DNA of 53,519 bases from Deltaproteobacteria bacterium (GCA_016930875.1 JAFGFW010000191.1:1-53519), one strand, 5' to 3'. Shown: positions 33,359-42,215, counted from the first letter of the stretch. A program made the numbers and translations. The notes: a model not told the origin generated them from the letters alone.

Positions 33359-35965
33359 TCACTTCATCTCAAACTGGTAATCCCCTTCCAGGAAAGCCTT
33401 TGCCACAGCCTCCACAGTCGCTTCGCTGGTCATCAGCATATCCATCTGCCGGGTGAATTGAAGCAACCGCCCGACCATGTCCAGCTTTTCTTCAATCACG
33501 GGAAGTTCGTATTTTTGAAGACGGGCGTCTATCCTGTCTCCCGTGACTTTCACCGAAAAGTCGAGGCCTTCGAGCATCATGGCGATGGCGCGGGCCCGGC
33601 GATTCCTCCGGATATCATCAGCAGCGCCACCCTTAAAGGAAAAGGTAATATAGTTCTTGTGGATAGTCCGGCCGCAATATGAATCGAGCACACCGTAATG
33701 GTAGCCCACACGGGAACTGAAATTGAGATACTTGTCCGAAATGATTGCGTAGCTGCGGTCACCAAACCTTTGTCCGGCGCTCGGGGGGGGAGACAACATC
33801 TGTTCGGTCATGACTGAAAAAAAACCCTTAAAATCAACAGGGCGCGGTTGGCGTAAACGAAAATCTTCGTGCGTCATCCCCTTTAGGAGTGCCTTGAAAG
33901 GAAGAGATGCGATATTGTCCAAAGTCACCTTCTTAGCGTGTTCGGTCACCCCGGCAAGGCCGCCTTCCAGATCGATGACATAGAGGTCAAGAGGAATATT
34001 GGCATCTAGCTTTACAGCGCCCCCTCCTCTGACTGAAACAATGTCGCTGATTTGAAACATCTCGGTGTAACAGAACTCGTGTACCAGACGCATGATATCG
34101 TGAAGCGACTGGCACGATCGCGGGGCAAAATAGGAAGCCTCGGGATCCAAGAGATGCAAAGGTACGATCAGGTCGGCTGCCCGTCTCAAGGTTTGATACA
34201 CAGGCGTATCCTTCATGTGAGGCTCCCTGGTAGTCTGTATGGCAAGCAATTCCGGAACCTTGCCCTGATAGACTCTCCCTGAATAGGCATCCACAGTGAT
34301 TTCCGCACCAGGGGGGATAGAGGTGGTCGCCACCTTGAGATCCAGGATGGAGGGTACGGCAAATTCCCTGGCGAGGGAAGCCATGTGTCCGGTCACACTC
34401 CCTGAGTCGGTGACAATAGCCCGGGTCTTCTGCATAATAATCGCGAATTTCGGTGTCGAATGCTCAGCCACAAGGACCGCACCATCCGGAAAGGCCATAA
34501 GGTCTTCTTCTGAACGCACATGAAAGGCCGGACCGAATCCCACACCCGGGAAGGCCACAGCCCCGCCTTCTACCAGCAAAGGATACCCGGTCAACCTGGG
34601 GATGGTCTCTTTAAGACCGTTTTTCTCGGGACTTTCCACACGGAGTGGCCGGGTTTGCAACACAATGAGACGTCCATTGCTGTCAAGGGCCCATTCGATA
34701 TCCTGTGGGCACTGGTAGTGCTCTTCCAGTTTCACGGCATAACCTGCAAGGGTGCGCACCTGCTCCGGCGATAGGCACGGCTTATCCTGTTTGTCCGCGG
34801 CCACGCCTATTTCTACGAGACCACCGTCCGGGTTACTGACCAACTGAACCGGTTTGTTGGAGGCTTTTGTCTCAACAATACTCAGCTCGTTATCCTTTGA
34901 CACTGTATAGGTATCCGGGGTGATCACGCCATCCACGGCATAAGGACCCAGTCCCCACACGGCAGTGATCATGACATCATCTTCCAGGATATTGAATGGG
35001 TGCCTGGAATACATCACCCCGCTGGCCACGGATTCCACCATTTGAATGCAGGCCACGCTCATGGCAGTGTCCTCATCCCGAATCCCCTTATTGAGGCGAT
35101 AAGATATGGCCCTGGGGGTATAGAGGCTGGCAACAATGTACTTGTACGTCTGGATAAGTTTGTCGGAAGGCACATTCAATGATGACAGGTATTGGCCGGC
35201 ATAAGACAGCTCGCTGTCCTCTCCGATAGCGCTACTCCTCATCGATACACGTAGATCCCATAATCCCTCCTGTTGGGTCGCCTCTACCATCTGACCATAG
35301 GCCGACAGAATGGCCTGCTCCAGTTCAGCGGGGACCCGGGCCATGATTATCAACCTCTGGATTTCCTCACTCATACTGTTTACTGTTTCCGGCCTGTCCG
35401 GATCCATCTCCATTTTTTTCCTATTGATCTCATCGACAAGGTCGTTATAGGCAAGGAAGGAATCAAAGGCGTGGGTCGTGATGGCGAATCCTTCGGGTAT
35501 GGGAAGTCTCACGCGATTGTACACCTCGCCCAGGTTTGCGTTCTTGCCCCCTACCCAATCCACCATCTCCCTGGTCACCCCGGAATAGGGCAAAACGGAT
35601 TCAGTCGCGGGGATTTCCTTCTTTCTGACCAACTCCTCTTTTATCTTTTCATTGAGCTGTTCCAGGATGTCATATAGTGAAACATACTTGTTGTTTGAAA
35701 GATTATTCAGGCATTTGACCATACGAAAGGTGTGAAATACAGCGCGGGTCGATTTGGCACGCACATAGGACATACCAAAAACCTCCCTGCCCTGCAGCTT
35801 TTCCTCCATGTCTGTGATAATGTTTAAAACTTCAGTATTAGATGCCAACAGCTCCTTAAACCAGGAATACTTTACTCTAAAGAGGCGGGATATGTCTTCT
35901 TTTGAGGGGACGGGCTTCCGAGATTTCCGTCTAAATATGTTGAATTTTTTTAACACGTTCATCAT
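33359..35965 (-). CDS. PEP-synthase-like phospho-histidine protein 3 without PEP barrel
   Basis: An 868-residue paralog of 17162 and 26210, taking the ATG at 35965; the frame is open 40 codons further upstream but that part is unlike the family. Regions: N-terminal helical domain (25-115), ATP-grasp (about 125-440) with WVGGKNANLGE, SMRSSAIGEDSELSYAGQY, ASGVMYSRHP (His replaces the Asp of the other two), TAVWGLGPYAVDGVITPD and QDIEWALD...LQTRPLR, phospho-histidine domain with H527 in SGSVTGHMASLAREFAVPSI, and the novel C-terminal domain. It stands alone on the minus strand, divergent from the FtsH-kinase operon with a 300-base control region between. Confidence 0.85.
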   Translation of the reverse strand: MMNVLKKFNIFRRKSRKPVPSKEDISRLFRVKYSWFKELLASNTEVLNIITDMEEKLQGREVFGMSYVRAKSTRAVFHTFRMVKCLNNLSNNKYVSLYDILEQLNEKIKEELVRKKEIPATESVLPYSGVTREMVDWVGGKNANLGEVYNRVRLPIPEGFAITTHAFDSFLAYNDLVDEINRKKMEMDPDRPETVNSMSEEIQRLIIMARVPAELEQAILSAYGQMVEATQQEGLWDLRVSMRSSAIGEDSELSYAGQYLSSLNVPSDKLIQTYKYIVASLYTPRAISYRLNKGIRDEDTAMSVACIQMVESVASGVMYSRHPFNILEDDVMITAVWGLGPYAVDGVITPDTYTVSKDNELSIVETKASNKPVQLVSNPDGGLVEIGVAADKQDKPCLSPEQVRTLAGYAVKLEEHYQCPQDIEWALDSNGRLIVLQTRPLRVESPEKNGLKETIPRLTGYPLLVEGGAVAFPGVGFGPAFHVRSEEDLMAFPDGAVLVAEHSTPKFAIIMQKTRAIVTDSGSVTGHMASLAREFAVPSILDLKVATTSIPPGAEITVDAYSGRVYQGKVPELLAIQTTREPHMKDTPVYQTLRRAADLIVPLHLLDPEASYFAPRSCQSLHDIMRLVHEFCYTEMFQISDIVSVRGGGAVKLDANIPLDLYVIDLEGGLAGVTEHAKKVTLDNIASLPFKALLKGMTHEDFRLRQPRPVDFKGFFSVMTEQMLSPPPSAGQRFGDRSYAIISDKYLNFSSRVGYHYGVLDSYCGRTIHKNYITFSFKGGAADDIRRNRRARAIAMMLEGLDFSVKVTGDRIDARLQKYELPVIEEKLDMVGRLLQFTRQMDMLMTSEATVEAVAKAFLEGDYQFEMK

Positions 35966-36263
35966 GGTTCTGCCTGCCCTTAAGGATGTACGCGTTTGTT
36001 CATGGCAAAAAGAACTGCATGAGTTGACTGGATAGAGAGAGATAGCAAAAACGGCTCGACAATAAACTTTATTTATTTTAAACATACAATGTAAGTTGTG
36101 TCAAAAGACGATTAAGGAGTGTTTAGTAATCGTGTTCGATCCCGCTCCTACAGTTTTGGATATTTTGGCATTTCATATTTGGATTTGTTCCGGATTTGCG
36201 GCTCGCGCCTTGAAAACAGTACGTGCTTCGTATTTCCGGTTTATCCGGGTTAGGTATTTTTAA
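35966..36263. other. Divergent intergenic control region
   Basis: About 300 AT-rich bases between PEP-synthase-like protein 3 (minus) and the FtsH-like gene (plus). I looked for sigma54 sites and found none with the correct GG-N10-GC spacing. No clear -35/-10 pair stands out either. The region must hold both promoters, but I cannot place them. Confidence 0.35.
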
Positions 36264-38090
36264 GTGAAGAAAAAGATAACCTGCATTCTATGTTTTATTA
36301 CGGCTGTGATCCTTGTTGTCCTTGCTCACAACTACATCACCGGACGGCCATCACAGAATATCTCGTATAGTGAATTGAAGAAGCTCCTGAAGGAAAAAAA
36401 CGCAGACCGGCTGGCCATATACAAGGATCGTATCGAGGGAGAATTGACCGGCGATGGTATCAAGTCTCTGGCCATGATGAGAGGTCTTGAGCTGGATAAT
36501 AGATCGATTGAAAGCATGCAGAAAGAGCATACTTTTGCAACCAATCGCGTTGAAGACCCCCAATTGGTGGATGAGTTGGATCGGCTGGGGGTTTATTACC
36601 AATCCAGGTCAGGTCATGCCTGGATTATGACTGTTGTTTCCTGGATTGCTCCTGCCAGTATACTCCTCGTGGCGGGATTTATCTTTTTTAGAAAAATAGG
36701 CTTCGGATCGGGCAAGAGCAGCCTCTTTCTCGAGAAGAAATCCAACGTTACTTTCCCTTATGTGGCAGGGCTGGCTGTGGCAGAAGAGGAACTGAAGGAA
36801 GTTATAGGATTCTTGAAAAACCCGGCCCGCTTTCAGAACCTTGGGGGCAGAATCCCCAAGGGTATTCTTTTGGTGGGTCCGCCGGGTTCTGGCAAGACGC
36901 TGCTGGCCCAGGCGGTTGCCGGAGAGGCCAATGTGCCTTTTTTCAGTATCAGCGGTTCGGCCTTTGTCGAGATGTTTGCCGGAGTCGGTGCGGCCAGGGT
37001 GAGAAACCTCTTTGCCCGGGCGGAAAAGAAGGCCCCCTGCATTATTTTTATTGACGAGATAGACGCTGTTGGCAAGGCAAGAGGCGGTAGCGGTATTCCC
37101 GGCGCAGAAGAGCATGAACAGACCCTGACCCAGTTACTCACTGAAATGGATGGGTTTGATCCCCAGAAAGGGGTCATTATGCTTGGAGCAACCAATCGTC
37201 CCGAGATCCTGGACCAGGCCTTGCTCAGGCCGGGCAGGTTTGACCGGCACATTGTGGTGGACCGGCCGGATTTGAACGGTCGGGAGCAGATATTTAGAAT
37301 TCATGCCAGAGATGTAAGACTGGGCAGAGATGTGGACTTCAGAAAGCTGGGCGCCAGCACACCGGGGATGGTGGGGGCAGAGATAGCAAATGTCGTCAAC
37401 GAAGCGGCTCTGTTGGCGGCACGAAGGAATAAAGAGGCCGTTGAAATGTCTGACTTTGAAGAAGGGATTGAGCGTGTGGCCACCGGGTTGGAAAAGACGA
37501 ACAAGTTGATCAATGCCAGAGAAAAGGAAATCGTGGCCTATCACGAGACAGGACATGCTATTGTATCCTTGTCATTGCCACGTGCGGATCCGGTTCATAA
37601 GATCTCCATCATTCCCAGAGGAATATCTGCTCTCGGATACACTGTCCACTTGCCTACAGAAGACCGCTACCTCCTGACAGAGTCGGAACTATCGGATAAA
37701 ATAGCCGTTCTGTTGGGAGGCAGGGCATCAGAAGAGATCATTTTCGGAGAAGTCTCAACGGCCTCACAGAGGGATTTGGAAGAAGCGACGGAGATTGCCA
37801 GAAGTATGGTTCAGACCTACGGGATGAGCGATAAACTGGGGCCCCTTACCTTCGAGAAAGGACGGCCGCTTTTTTTGGACACGAAGTACAGTCCGCTCAA
37901 GGAATATAGCGAACACACGGCCAGGCAAGTTGATGAAGAGGTTCACAAAATAATAGCCCAGGCGTACCAAAGGGCCAGAGGAATACTTGTGGAACGACGT
38001 TCTGATGTGGAAAGGGTGGCCAGGGTCTTGATGGAAAAAGAGGTTATGGAGGGAAGCGAATTAAAAGGACTTCTTATGAAAACGAGCTAA
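36264..38090 (+). CDS. Compact FtsH-type membrane AAA+ metalloprotease
   Basis: A 608-residue FtsH-like protein: TM1 (about 5-22), a periplasmic stretch (23-120), TM2 (about 121-142), AAA+ domain with Walker A GPPGSGKT (205-212), pore loop FVEMFAG (234-240), Walker B IIFIDE (260-265) and second region of homology [20 protein letters not shown], then the M41 peptidase with zinc motif H427-ETG-H431 and a downstream Asp in [10 protein letters not shown]. It should degrade membrane or regulatory proteins. It starts at GTG 36264. Some positions differ from housekeeping FtsH (SAF for SDF, RNL for RDL), and it sits 4 bases before a sensor kinase, so it is probably a specialised paralog. Confidence 0.9.
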   Translation: MKKKITCILCFITAVILVVLAHNYITGRPSQNISYSELKKLLKEKNADRLAIYKDRIEGELTGDGIKSLAMMRGLELDNRSIESMQKEHTFATNRVEDPQLVDELDRLGVYYQSRSGHAWIMTVVSWIAPASILLVAGFIFFRKIGFGSGKSSLFLEKKSNVTFPYVAGLAVAEEELKEVIGFLKNPARFQNLGGRIPKGILLVGPPGSGKTLLAQAVAGEANVPFFSISGSAFVEMFAGVGAARVRNLFARAEKKAPCIIFIDEIDAVGKARGGSGIPGAEEHEQTLTQLLTEMDGFDPQKGVIMLGATNRPEILDQALLRPGRFDRHIVVDRPDLNGREQIFRIHARDVRLGRDVDFRKLGASTPGMVGAEIANVVNEAALLAARRNKEAVEMSDFEEGIERVATGLEKTNKLINAREKEIVAYHETGHAIVSLSLPRADPVHKISIIPRGISALGYTVHLPTEDRYLLTESELSDKIAVLLGGRASEEIIFGEVSTASQRDLEEATEIARSMVQTYGMSDKLGPLTFEKGRPLFLDTKYSPLKEYSEHTARQVDEEVHKIIAQAYQRARGILVERRSDVERVARVLMEKEVMEGSELKGLLMKTS

Positions 38091-38094
38091 ACCC

Positions 38095-40077
38095 ATGTTG
38101 CCTCCGGAAACAGATACGAGTTCGAATACCTTAAAGACACTCAATGTGGCCATTGTCGGCGGCGGGGTCCGTTGCAAAGCCCTTTTGGAGATGGCTTTTA
38201 GACATAAGTTGAAGAGATTCCGGATGAATGTGCTGGGTGTAGCGGATCCCAATACTCGGGCGCCGGGACTTGTATTTGCGCGGAGACACAGCATTTTTAC
38301 GACTAAAGACTATCATGATTTTTATGAATTGAAGTCTCTTGACCTGATCATAGAAGTGACCGGCAAAAAAGGAGTGCGTGATGGGATAGTCCACTCCAAA
38401 CCGAGACATATCCGCATCATGGATCACGATGCTGCCAACCTCTTCTGGGACTTCTTGCAACTGGAAGATGAGCAGGCCATTTATGAAAGGGACACCATAG
38501 AGAAAGTCAGGAAGGAGTTTTCACAACATACCAGGGAGCTTTCGGTTTTGAACAGTATCATCCATACCGTAAACCAATCCTTGGACGTTAACGGTATTGG
38601 CAGAGAAACTCTGAAACAGGTGCGATGCTGGTTAGACATGGATATGGCATGGATCCATATCAGAGATCCTAAAAGAAATAAGTGGGAATCATTTGGAGAT
38701 CAGGATGCAACCGGAGGGGTTCCGGAGGGTTTTTTTGCTGAAATCCAGCCGGAATATTTCTTGCCGAGGGGAGTCGACAAAAAGGGCCCGGTTGTAATGA
38801 ACAGGACCTCGAGGTTACCCATTTCACTGGAAAGGCATGGTATGCAATCTGTCGTAAATCTTCCTCTGTACTCCGGAGAGGAACTCGTTGGGGTTGTGTG
38901 CCTGGCCAGCCGGAGGCCAAGAGACTTCCTGGACAGGGAAATTCAAGTCCTGCAGTCCATCAGCGAAGAGATTGCCATTGGCGTTGCTAAGGCTACGCTT
39001 TTCGATACAGTATGCCAGGACAAGAGAGAATGGGAGTCTACCTTTGATGCCATTACCGCCCACATTTTCATAGTCGATTCCAGGTTTCGCATCCTTAAGG
39101 CCAATAAGGCATTCCTGGCCGATTACGGTCTGGATAACGCGGAGCAGCGAAAGTGCTATGAGGTTGTTTGCCAAGGGAAAGAACCATGCCAAGAATGTGC
39201 AGTGCAGGAGGTGTTTCGCCTGAAAGCAACTGTTGCTCTTGAAAGAGAGCATCCGGTGCTGGGAGGTTTTTTCCGATACAATTACTTTCCAGCCTTTACT
39301 CCCGAAGGTGAGGTCTCTTCCGTGACTATTTATGAAGAGGACATAACCGACATCAAGAGGGCGGAAGATAAGATAATAGATTTCCAGAAGAGACTCATCA
39401 AATCGGAAAGCATAGCCGCCATGGGAAGGTTGGCTGCCTCGATCGCTCATGAGATTCGAAACCCGCTGGGCGCGCTGTCCAATTCCATTAGCCTGCTTCG
39501 CAAAAGCATCACTCTGGCCGGGCCGCTGCAGGAACTCATGGAGATCATGGCCGAGGAAGTTGGACGACTGAACAACATTGTTCATGACTTCCTGACATAC
39601 AGCCGTCCCAAGAAGCTCCAGTATGCGAAGATAGATATCAATAAACTGTTATCCGAGACAGTTACCTTGTTGACCAAGGACAAGGAGTTGATGGGGGAGT
39701 GTCAGATTCAGTGTCTTCTTGAAGACGCCCCCCCGGTGAAGGTGGATGGGCGTCAGATCAGAACGGCCGTTCAAAACCTCCTCATCAATGCATTGCAGGC
39801 CTCAAGGGGGAAGGGATTGATAACGGTTACCACCGAAAAAGCGGTGCAAAATCATCAGCGCCTTTTCAAGATCGGCATTCACGACACTGGAAAGGGAATA
39901 TGTCAAGATAATTCAAAGAAGATTTTTGAACCATTCTTTTCTACCAGGGCAAAGGGGTTAGGCCTGGGCCTGGCCATAGCCAGAACGATCGTGGAGGGAC
40001 ATGGGGGAGATATTGAGGTCAGAAGTGAAGAAGGCGTAGGTACGTCGGTTTTTGTAGAGTTGCCTTTAGAAAGGTAA
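38095..40077 (+). CDS. Histidine kinase with N-terminal Rossmann-like domain, GAF and PAS
   Basis: A 660-residue soluble kinase. The N-terminus (15-115) looks like a dinucleotide-binding Rossmann domain: strand NVAIVGGGVRCKALLEM, acidic strand end LGVADP, and DLIIEVTG as the fourth strand, reminiscent of homoserine- or oxidoreductase-type folds. Then a coiled region, GAF (about 150-310), PAS (about 315-425, with CQGKEPCQECAV cysteines), dimerisation helix with H452 (SIAHEIRNPLGAL) and an ATPase domain (NLLINALQAS, DTGKGI, GLGLGL). A nicotinamide or similar nucleotide could be the sensed ligand (inference). It is 4 bases from the FtsH gene and 4 bases from the NtrC-type regulator that follows. 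Confidence 0.85.
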   Translation: MLPPETDTSSNTLKTLNVAIVGGGVRCKALLEMAFRHKLKRFRMNVLGVADPNTRAPGLVFARRHSIFTTKDYHDFYELKSLDLIIEVTGKKGVRDGIVHSKPRHIRIMDHDAANLFWDFLQLEDEQAIYERDTIEKVRKEFSQHTRELSVLNSIIHTVNQSLDVNGIGRETLKQVRCWLDMDMAWIHIRDPKRNKWESFGDQDATGGVPEGFFAEIQPEYFLPRGVDKKGPVVMNRTSRLPISLERHGMQSVVNLPLYSGEELVGVVCLASRRPRDFLDREIQVLQSISEEIAIGVAKATLFDTVCQDKREWESTFDAITAHIFIVDSRFRILKANKAFLADYGLDNAEQRKCYEVVCQGKEPCQECAVQEVFRLKATVALEREHPVLGGFFRYNYFPAFTPEGEVSSVTIYEEDITDIKRAEDKIIDFQKRLIKSESIAAMGRLAASIAHEIRNPLGALSNSISLLRKSITLAGPLQELMEIMAEEVGRLNNIVHDFLTYSRPKKLQYAKIDINKLLSETVTLLTKDKELMGECQIQCLLEDAPPVKVDGRQIRTAVQNLLINALQASRGKGLITVTTEKAVQNHQRLFKIGIHDTGKGICQDNSKKIFEPFFSTRAKGLGLGLAIARTIVEGHGGDIEVRSEEGVGTSVFVELPLER

Positions 40078-40081
40078 ACCA

Positions 40082-41488
40082 ATGGCCCGGATACTCATTG
40101 TGGATGACGAGAAGGGGGTGCGCAGAAGCATAGCGATCGCCTTTCAGTTCAGCGGCCATCAGGTTGACGAGGCCGCTACCGGAGAAGAGGCCCTGCAACT
40201 TGTCCAGAAAGACATCTTTGATCTCGTTATTACCGACCTGGTCATGGAAGATATTGATGGGTTGGAGTTGATTAAGAAGATCAAGACACTGTGTCCTACC
40301 TCATCCATCATCATGATGACTGCCTATGGCTCTATCGACAGCGCTGTTAGGGCTATCAAACTTGGAGCCAGTGACTATATTACCAAGCCCTTTACGGACG
40401 ACCAGATTATCCTGACCGCGGACAAGGCCCTGGAACGTCAGAAACTGGAATCGACCATACGGGTTTTACAAAGTGTTTTAGTTGATAAGTACGACTTCAA
40501 GAATATTATTACTGTAAATCGCGAGCTACAGGAGGTGTTGCGAAAAGTCTATCTGGTTGCCTCTCAAAACATCACGGTGCTGCTGGTCGGAGAAAGTGGA
40601 ACGGGCAAGGAGCTGATTGCAGCTTCCCTGCACCGCATGAGCTACCGGAAAGGGGGCGCTTTTGTTGCCTTGAATTGCGGCGCTTTTCCGGAGACTCTCT
40701 TGGAAAGCGAACTGTTCGGACATACCCGCGGCGCCTTTACAGGGGCAACCAGTCACAAAAAGGGGTTGGTTGAAGAGGCTGATGGCGGTACTATATTTTT
40801 GGATGAAATCGGGGATGCCCCTCTATCCTTTCAGGTAAAAATACTGCGTTTTTTGGAAAATGGGGAATTTAGAAGGCTCGGAGAGACCATTACCCGAAGG
40901 GCTGATCTGAGAATTGTTGCCGCCACACATAAAGATCTTGAACACGAGATTCAGTCCGGTCACTTTCGCAACGACCTATTCTTTCGCCTTAATGCCTGCC
41001 GGTTTGATTTGCCGCCTTTGCGTGCCAGAAGGGAAGACATACCTCTTCTGGTACGACACTTCTTGAAAGCCTGTTCATCAGAGATGAATAAGCATGTAGA
41101 GATGATACATCCCCGCGTATATGATATCTTTTCAGGGTATTCCTGGCCAGGAAACATCAGGGAATTGCAAAACACCATCCGTTACGCCGTGGCCATTACG
41201 GCCAAGAACTGCATCGATATTGAAGATCTCCCCGGTAGCTTTCAGATGCTTATTCGTGAAGAGACAAAACCGATCTACTCATTAGAGCAGCCGGCGAGCC
41301 TCTACGATCTTGAAAGAAGTTATATTCTTTCTGTCCTGGAAACAACCGGATGGAATAAGAAAAAGGCCTGTGAGATTCTTCAGATATCCAGGGCCACACT
41401 GCATCGCCGGTTGAAAGAATATAAGCTGGGCCAGAACCAGAACCCGAGAGGCGCCTCTTCCGCCATCCCTTCAAACGTCTCAAATTGA
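40082..41488 (+). CDS. NtrC-family sigma54-activating response regulator
   Basis: A 468-residue activator: receiver (1-120) with D8/D9 and D52 (TDLVMEDIDG, Glu where Pro is usual) and K102; AAA+ domain with Walker A GESGTGKE (170-177), GAFTGA loop (217-222), FLDEIGD Walker B and YSWPGNIRELQNT; and a Fis-type helix-turn-helix (NKKKACEILQISRATLHRRL). The partner kinase is the Rossmann-GAF-PAS protein just upstream. Tandem palindromes overlapping and following its stop codon (41477-41524), and a sigma54-like promoter at 41601, are the probable target. Confidence 0.92.
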   Translation: MARILIVDDEKGVRRSIAIAFQFSGHQVDEAATGEEALQLVQKDIFDLVITDLVMEDIDGLELIKKIKTLCPTSSIIMMTAYGSIDSAVRAIKLGASDYITKPFTDDQIILTADKALERQKLESTIRVLQSVLVDKYDFKNIITVNRELQEVLRKVYLVASQNITVLLVGESGTGKELIAASLHRMSYRKGGAFVALNCGAFPETLLESELFGHTRGAFTGATSHKKGLVEEADGGTIFLDEIGDAPLSFQVKILRFLENGEFRRLGETITRRADLRIVAATHKDLEHEIQSGHFRNDLFFRLNACRFDLPPLRARREDIPLLVRHFLKACSSEMNKHVEMIHPRVYDIFSGYSWPGNIRELQNTIRYAVAITAKNCIDIEDLPGSFQMLIREETKPIYSLEQPASLYDLERSYILSVLETTGWNKKKACEILQISRATLHRRLKEYKLGQNQNPRGASSAIPSNVSN

Positions 41489-41524
41489 TACTAACTTTCA
41501 TTCTTCCCTGTCTCATTTTGAGAC
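41477..41524. promoter_or_regulatory. Tandem palindromes, candidate sigma54-activator sites
   Basis: GTCTCAAATTGATAC (41477-41491) and GTCTCATTTTGAGAC (41510-41524) share a 15-base imperfect dyad (12 of 15 identical) and start 33 bases apart, about three helix turns. They lie 77-124 bases upstream of the -24/-12 box at 41601, the normal place for sites of an NtrC-type activator. The second copy is part of a 12-base perfect inversion TTCCCTGTCTCA/TGAGACAGGGAA (41504-41536), which could also act as a terminator for the preceding gene. Confidence 0.5.
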
Positions 41525-41600
41525 TGAGACAGGGAAATACCGCAGTCAACATAAAATAATGTGCTGCAATATCGGCATGTTAGTTTTAGATATGTATTGT

Positions 41601-41616
41601 GGCACGAGTCTTGATA
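41601..41616 (+). promoter_or_regulatory. Predicted sigma54 promoter
   Basis: TGGCACGAGTCTTGAT has a perfect -24 element TGGCAC and TTGA in place of TTGC at -12, with normal spacing. It is 33 bases before the lone receiver gene at 41649. The GA at -12 weakens the call, but the upstream tandem palindromes and the adjacent NtrC-type gene support it. Confidence 0.55.
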
Positions 41617-41648
41617 TGATGTAAGTCAAAGGCGGTGGCTAAGATAGC

Positions 41649-42023
41649 ATGAGAATACTGGTTGTGGACGATGATAAGAATTTTAGACATTCACTAGTAT
41701 TATATCTGACCTCAAATGTATGGAAGGTGGATGAGGCGGCTGATGGCGTTGAAGGCTGGCTAAAATTGAAAAACAATTCCTACGACGCGGTCATTACTGA
41801 TATTGAGATGCCGGGCATGGATGGATTTGCCCTGAGAAAGAGGGCCAGGCAACAAAAGCTCGAAACAAAGTTTATTTATATGTCTGCCTATCCCTCTTCA
41901 TCAACAAAACTCAAGAGTACCCCATTCTTGATCAAACCATTTGTCCTGGAGATGTTACACAACCTATTAGAAAAGATCGTTCTTGAACCAAATATAAAAT
42001 CGCGAAGCGGTTTTATACCTTGA
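41649..42023 (+). CDS. Short single-domain response regulator
   Basis: A 124-residue receiver: D7/D8/D9 pocket, phospho-acceptor D51 (TDIEMPGMDG) and a late lysine in FLIKPFV. The stretch before that lysine is compressed (SAYPSSSTKLKSTP), so helix 4 is shorter than usual. It is the first gene after the candidate sigma54 promoter at 41601. The last codons run through copy 3 of the hairpin element (41994-42016), so the protein C-terminus SRSGFIP is encoded by the repeat. Confidence 0.82.
   Translation: MRILVVDDDKNFRHSLVLYLTSNVWKVDEAADGVEGWLKLKNNSYDAVITDIEMPGMDGFALRKRARQQKLETKFIYMSAYPSSSTKLKSTPFLIKPFVLEMLHNLLEKIVLEPNIKSRSGFIP
41994..42016 (+). repeat. Hairpin leader element, copy 3 (second hairpin only)
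   Basis: ATAAAATCGC-gaa-GCGGTTTTAT, nine of ten arm positions paired. It is related to 11611-11634 and 48524-48546. It overlaps the 3' end of the receiver gene and is followed at once by the ribosome site of a 31-residue membrane peptide. Confidence 0.6.
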
Positions 42024-42038
42024 AAGGGGGTGAAGGTA

Positions 42039-42134
42039 ATGTCAACGGATGTTCTTATTTTGGTCGCTGTAGGGGCAGTAGTTCTTGCCGCTTTTGGGAC
42101 TTACATGGTAAAGACACTAAAGAGAAGAAAATAG
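42039..42134 (+). CDS. 31-residue single-helix membrane peptide
   Basis: A small gene with a strong ribosome site (AAAGGGGGTGAAGGT) ending just before the ATG. The product begins MSTDVLILVAVGAVV and has one membrane helix of about 20 residues, followed by a basic tail (KTLKRRK). Size and layout resemble regulatory micro-proteins that bind a membrane partner, but no family is recognised. Its neighbours are a lone receiver and a UspA protein. A second peptide of similar design is at 52956. Confidence 0.6.
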   Translation: MSTDVLILVAVGAVVLAAFGTYMVKTLKRRK

Positions 42135-42162
42135 ACTTTTTCGGGCGGCTGTTGTGAATTGT

Positions 42163-42215
42163 GATTCAGCGGTGGATCGAGGTGACCACGCGTTTACCTT
42201 GATCCACGCTGAATC
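42163..42215. repeat. Long inverted repeat (hairpin)
   Basis: GATTCAGCGGTGGATCGAGGT (42163-42183) pairs with ACCTTGATCCACGCTGAATC (42196-42215) with few mismatches and a 12-base loop. It is the strongest hairpin in this gap, between the small peptide gene and uspA. It may be a terminator or RNA-processing site. The remaining 42135-42333 shows nothing else. Confidence 0.6.

Noticed and set aside
36150-36263. TGGCATTTC and TTGGATTTG stretches before the FtsH-like gene
   Set aside because: They suggest sigma54 -24 boxes, but no GC occurs at the required ten-base distance.
41504-41536. Inverted repeat read only as a terminator of the NtrC-type gene
   Set aside because: Arms are perfect but no T-run follows, and half of it repeats the upstream GTCTCA palindrome at 33-base spacing, so I list it as a regulatory site with the terminator as alternative.
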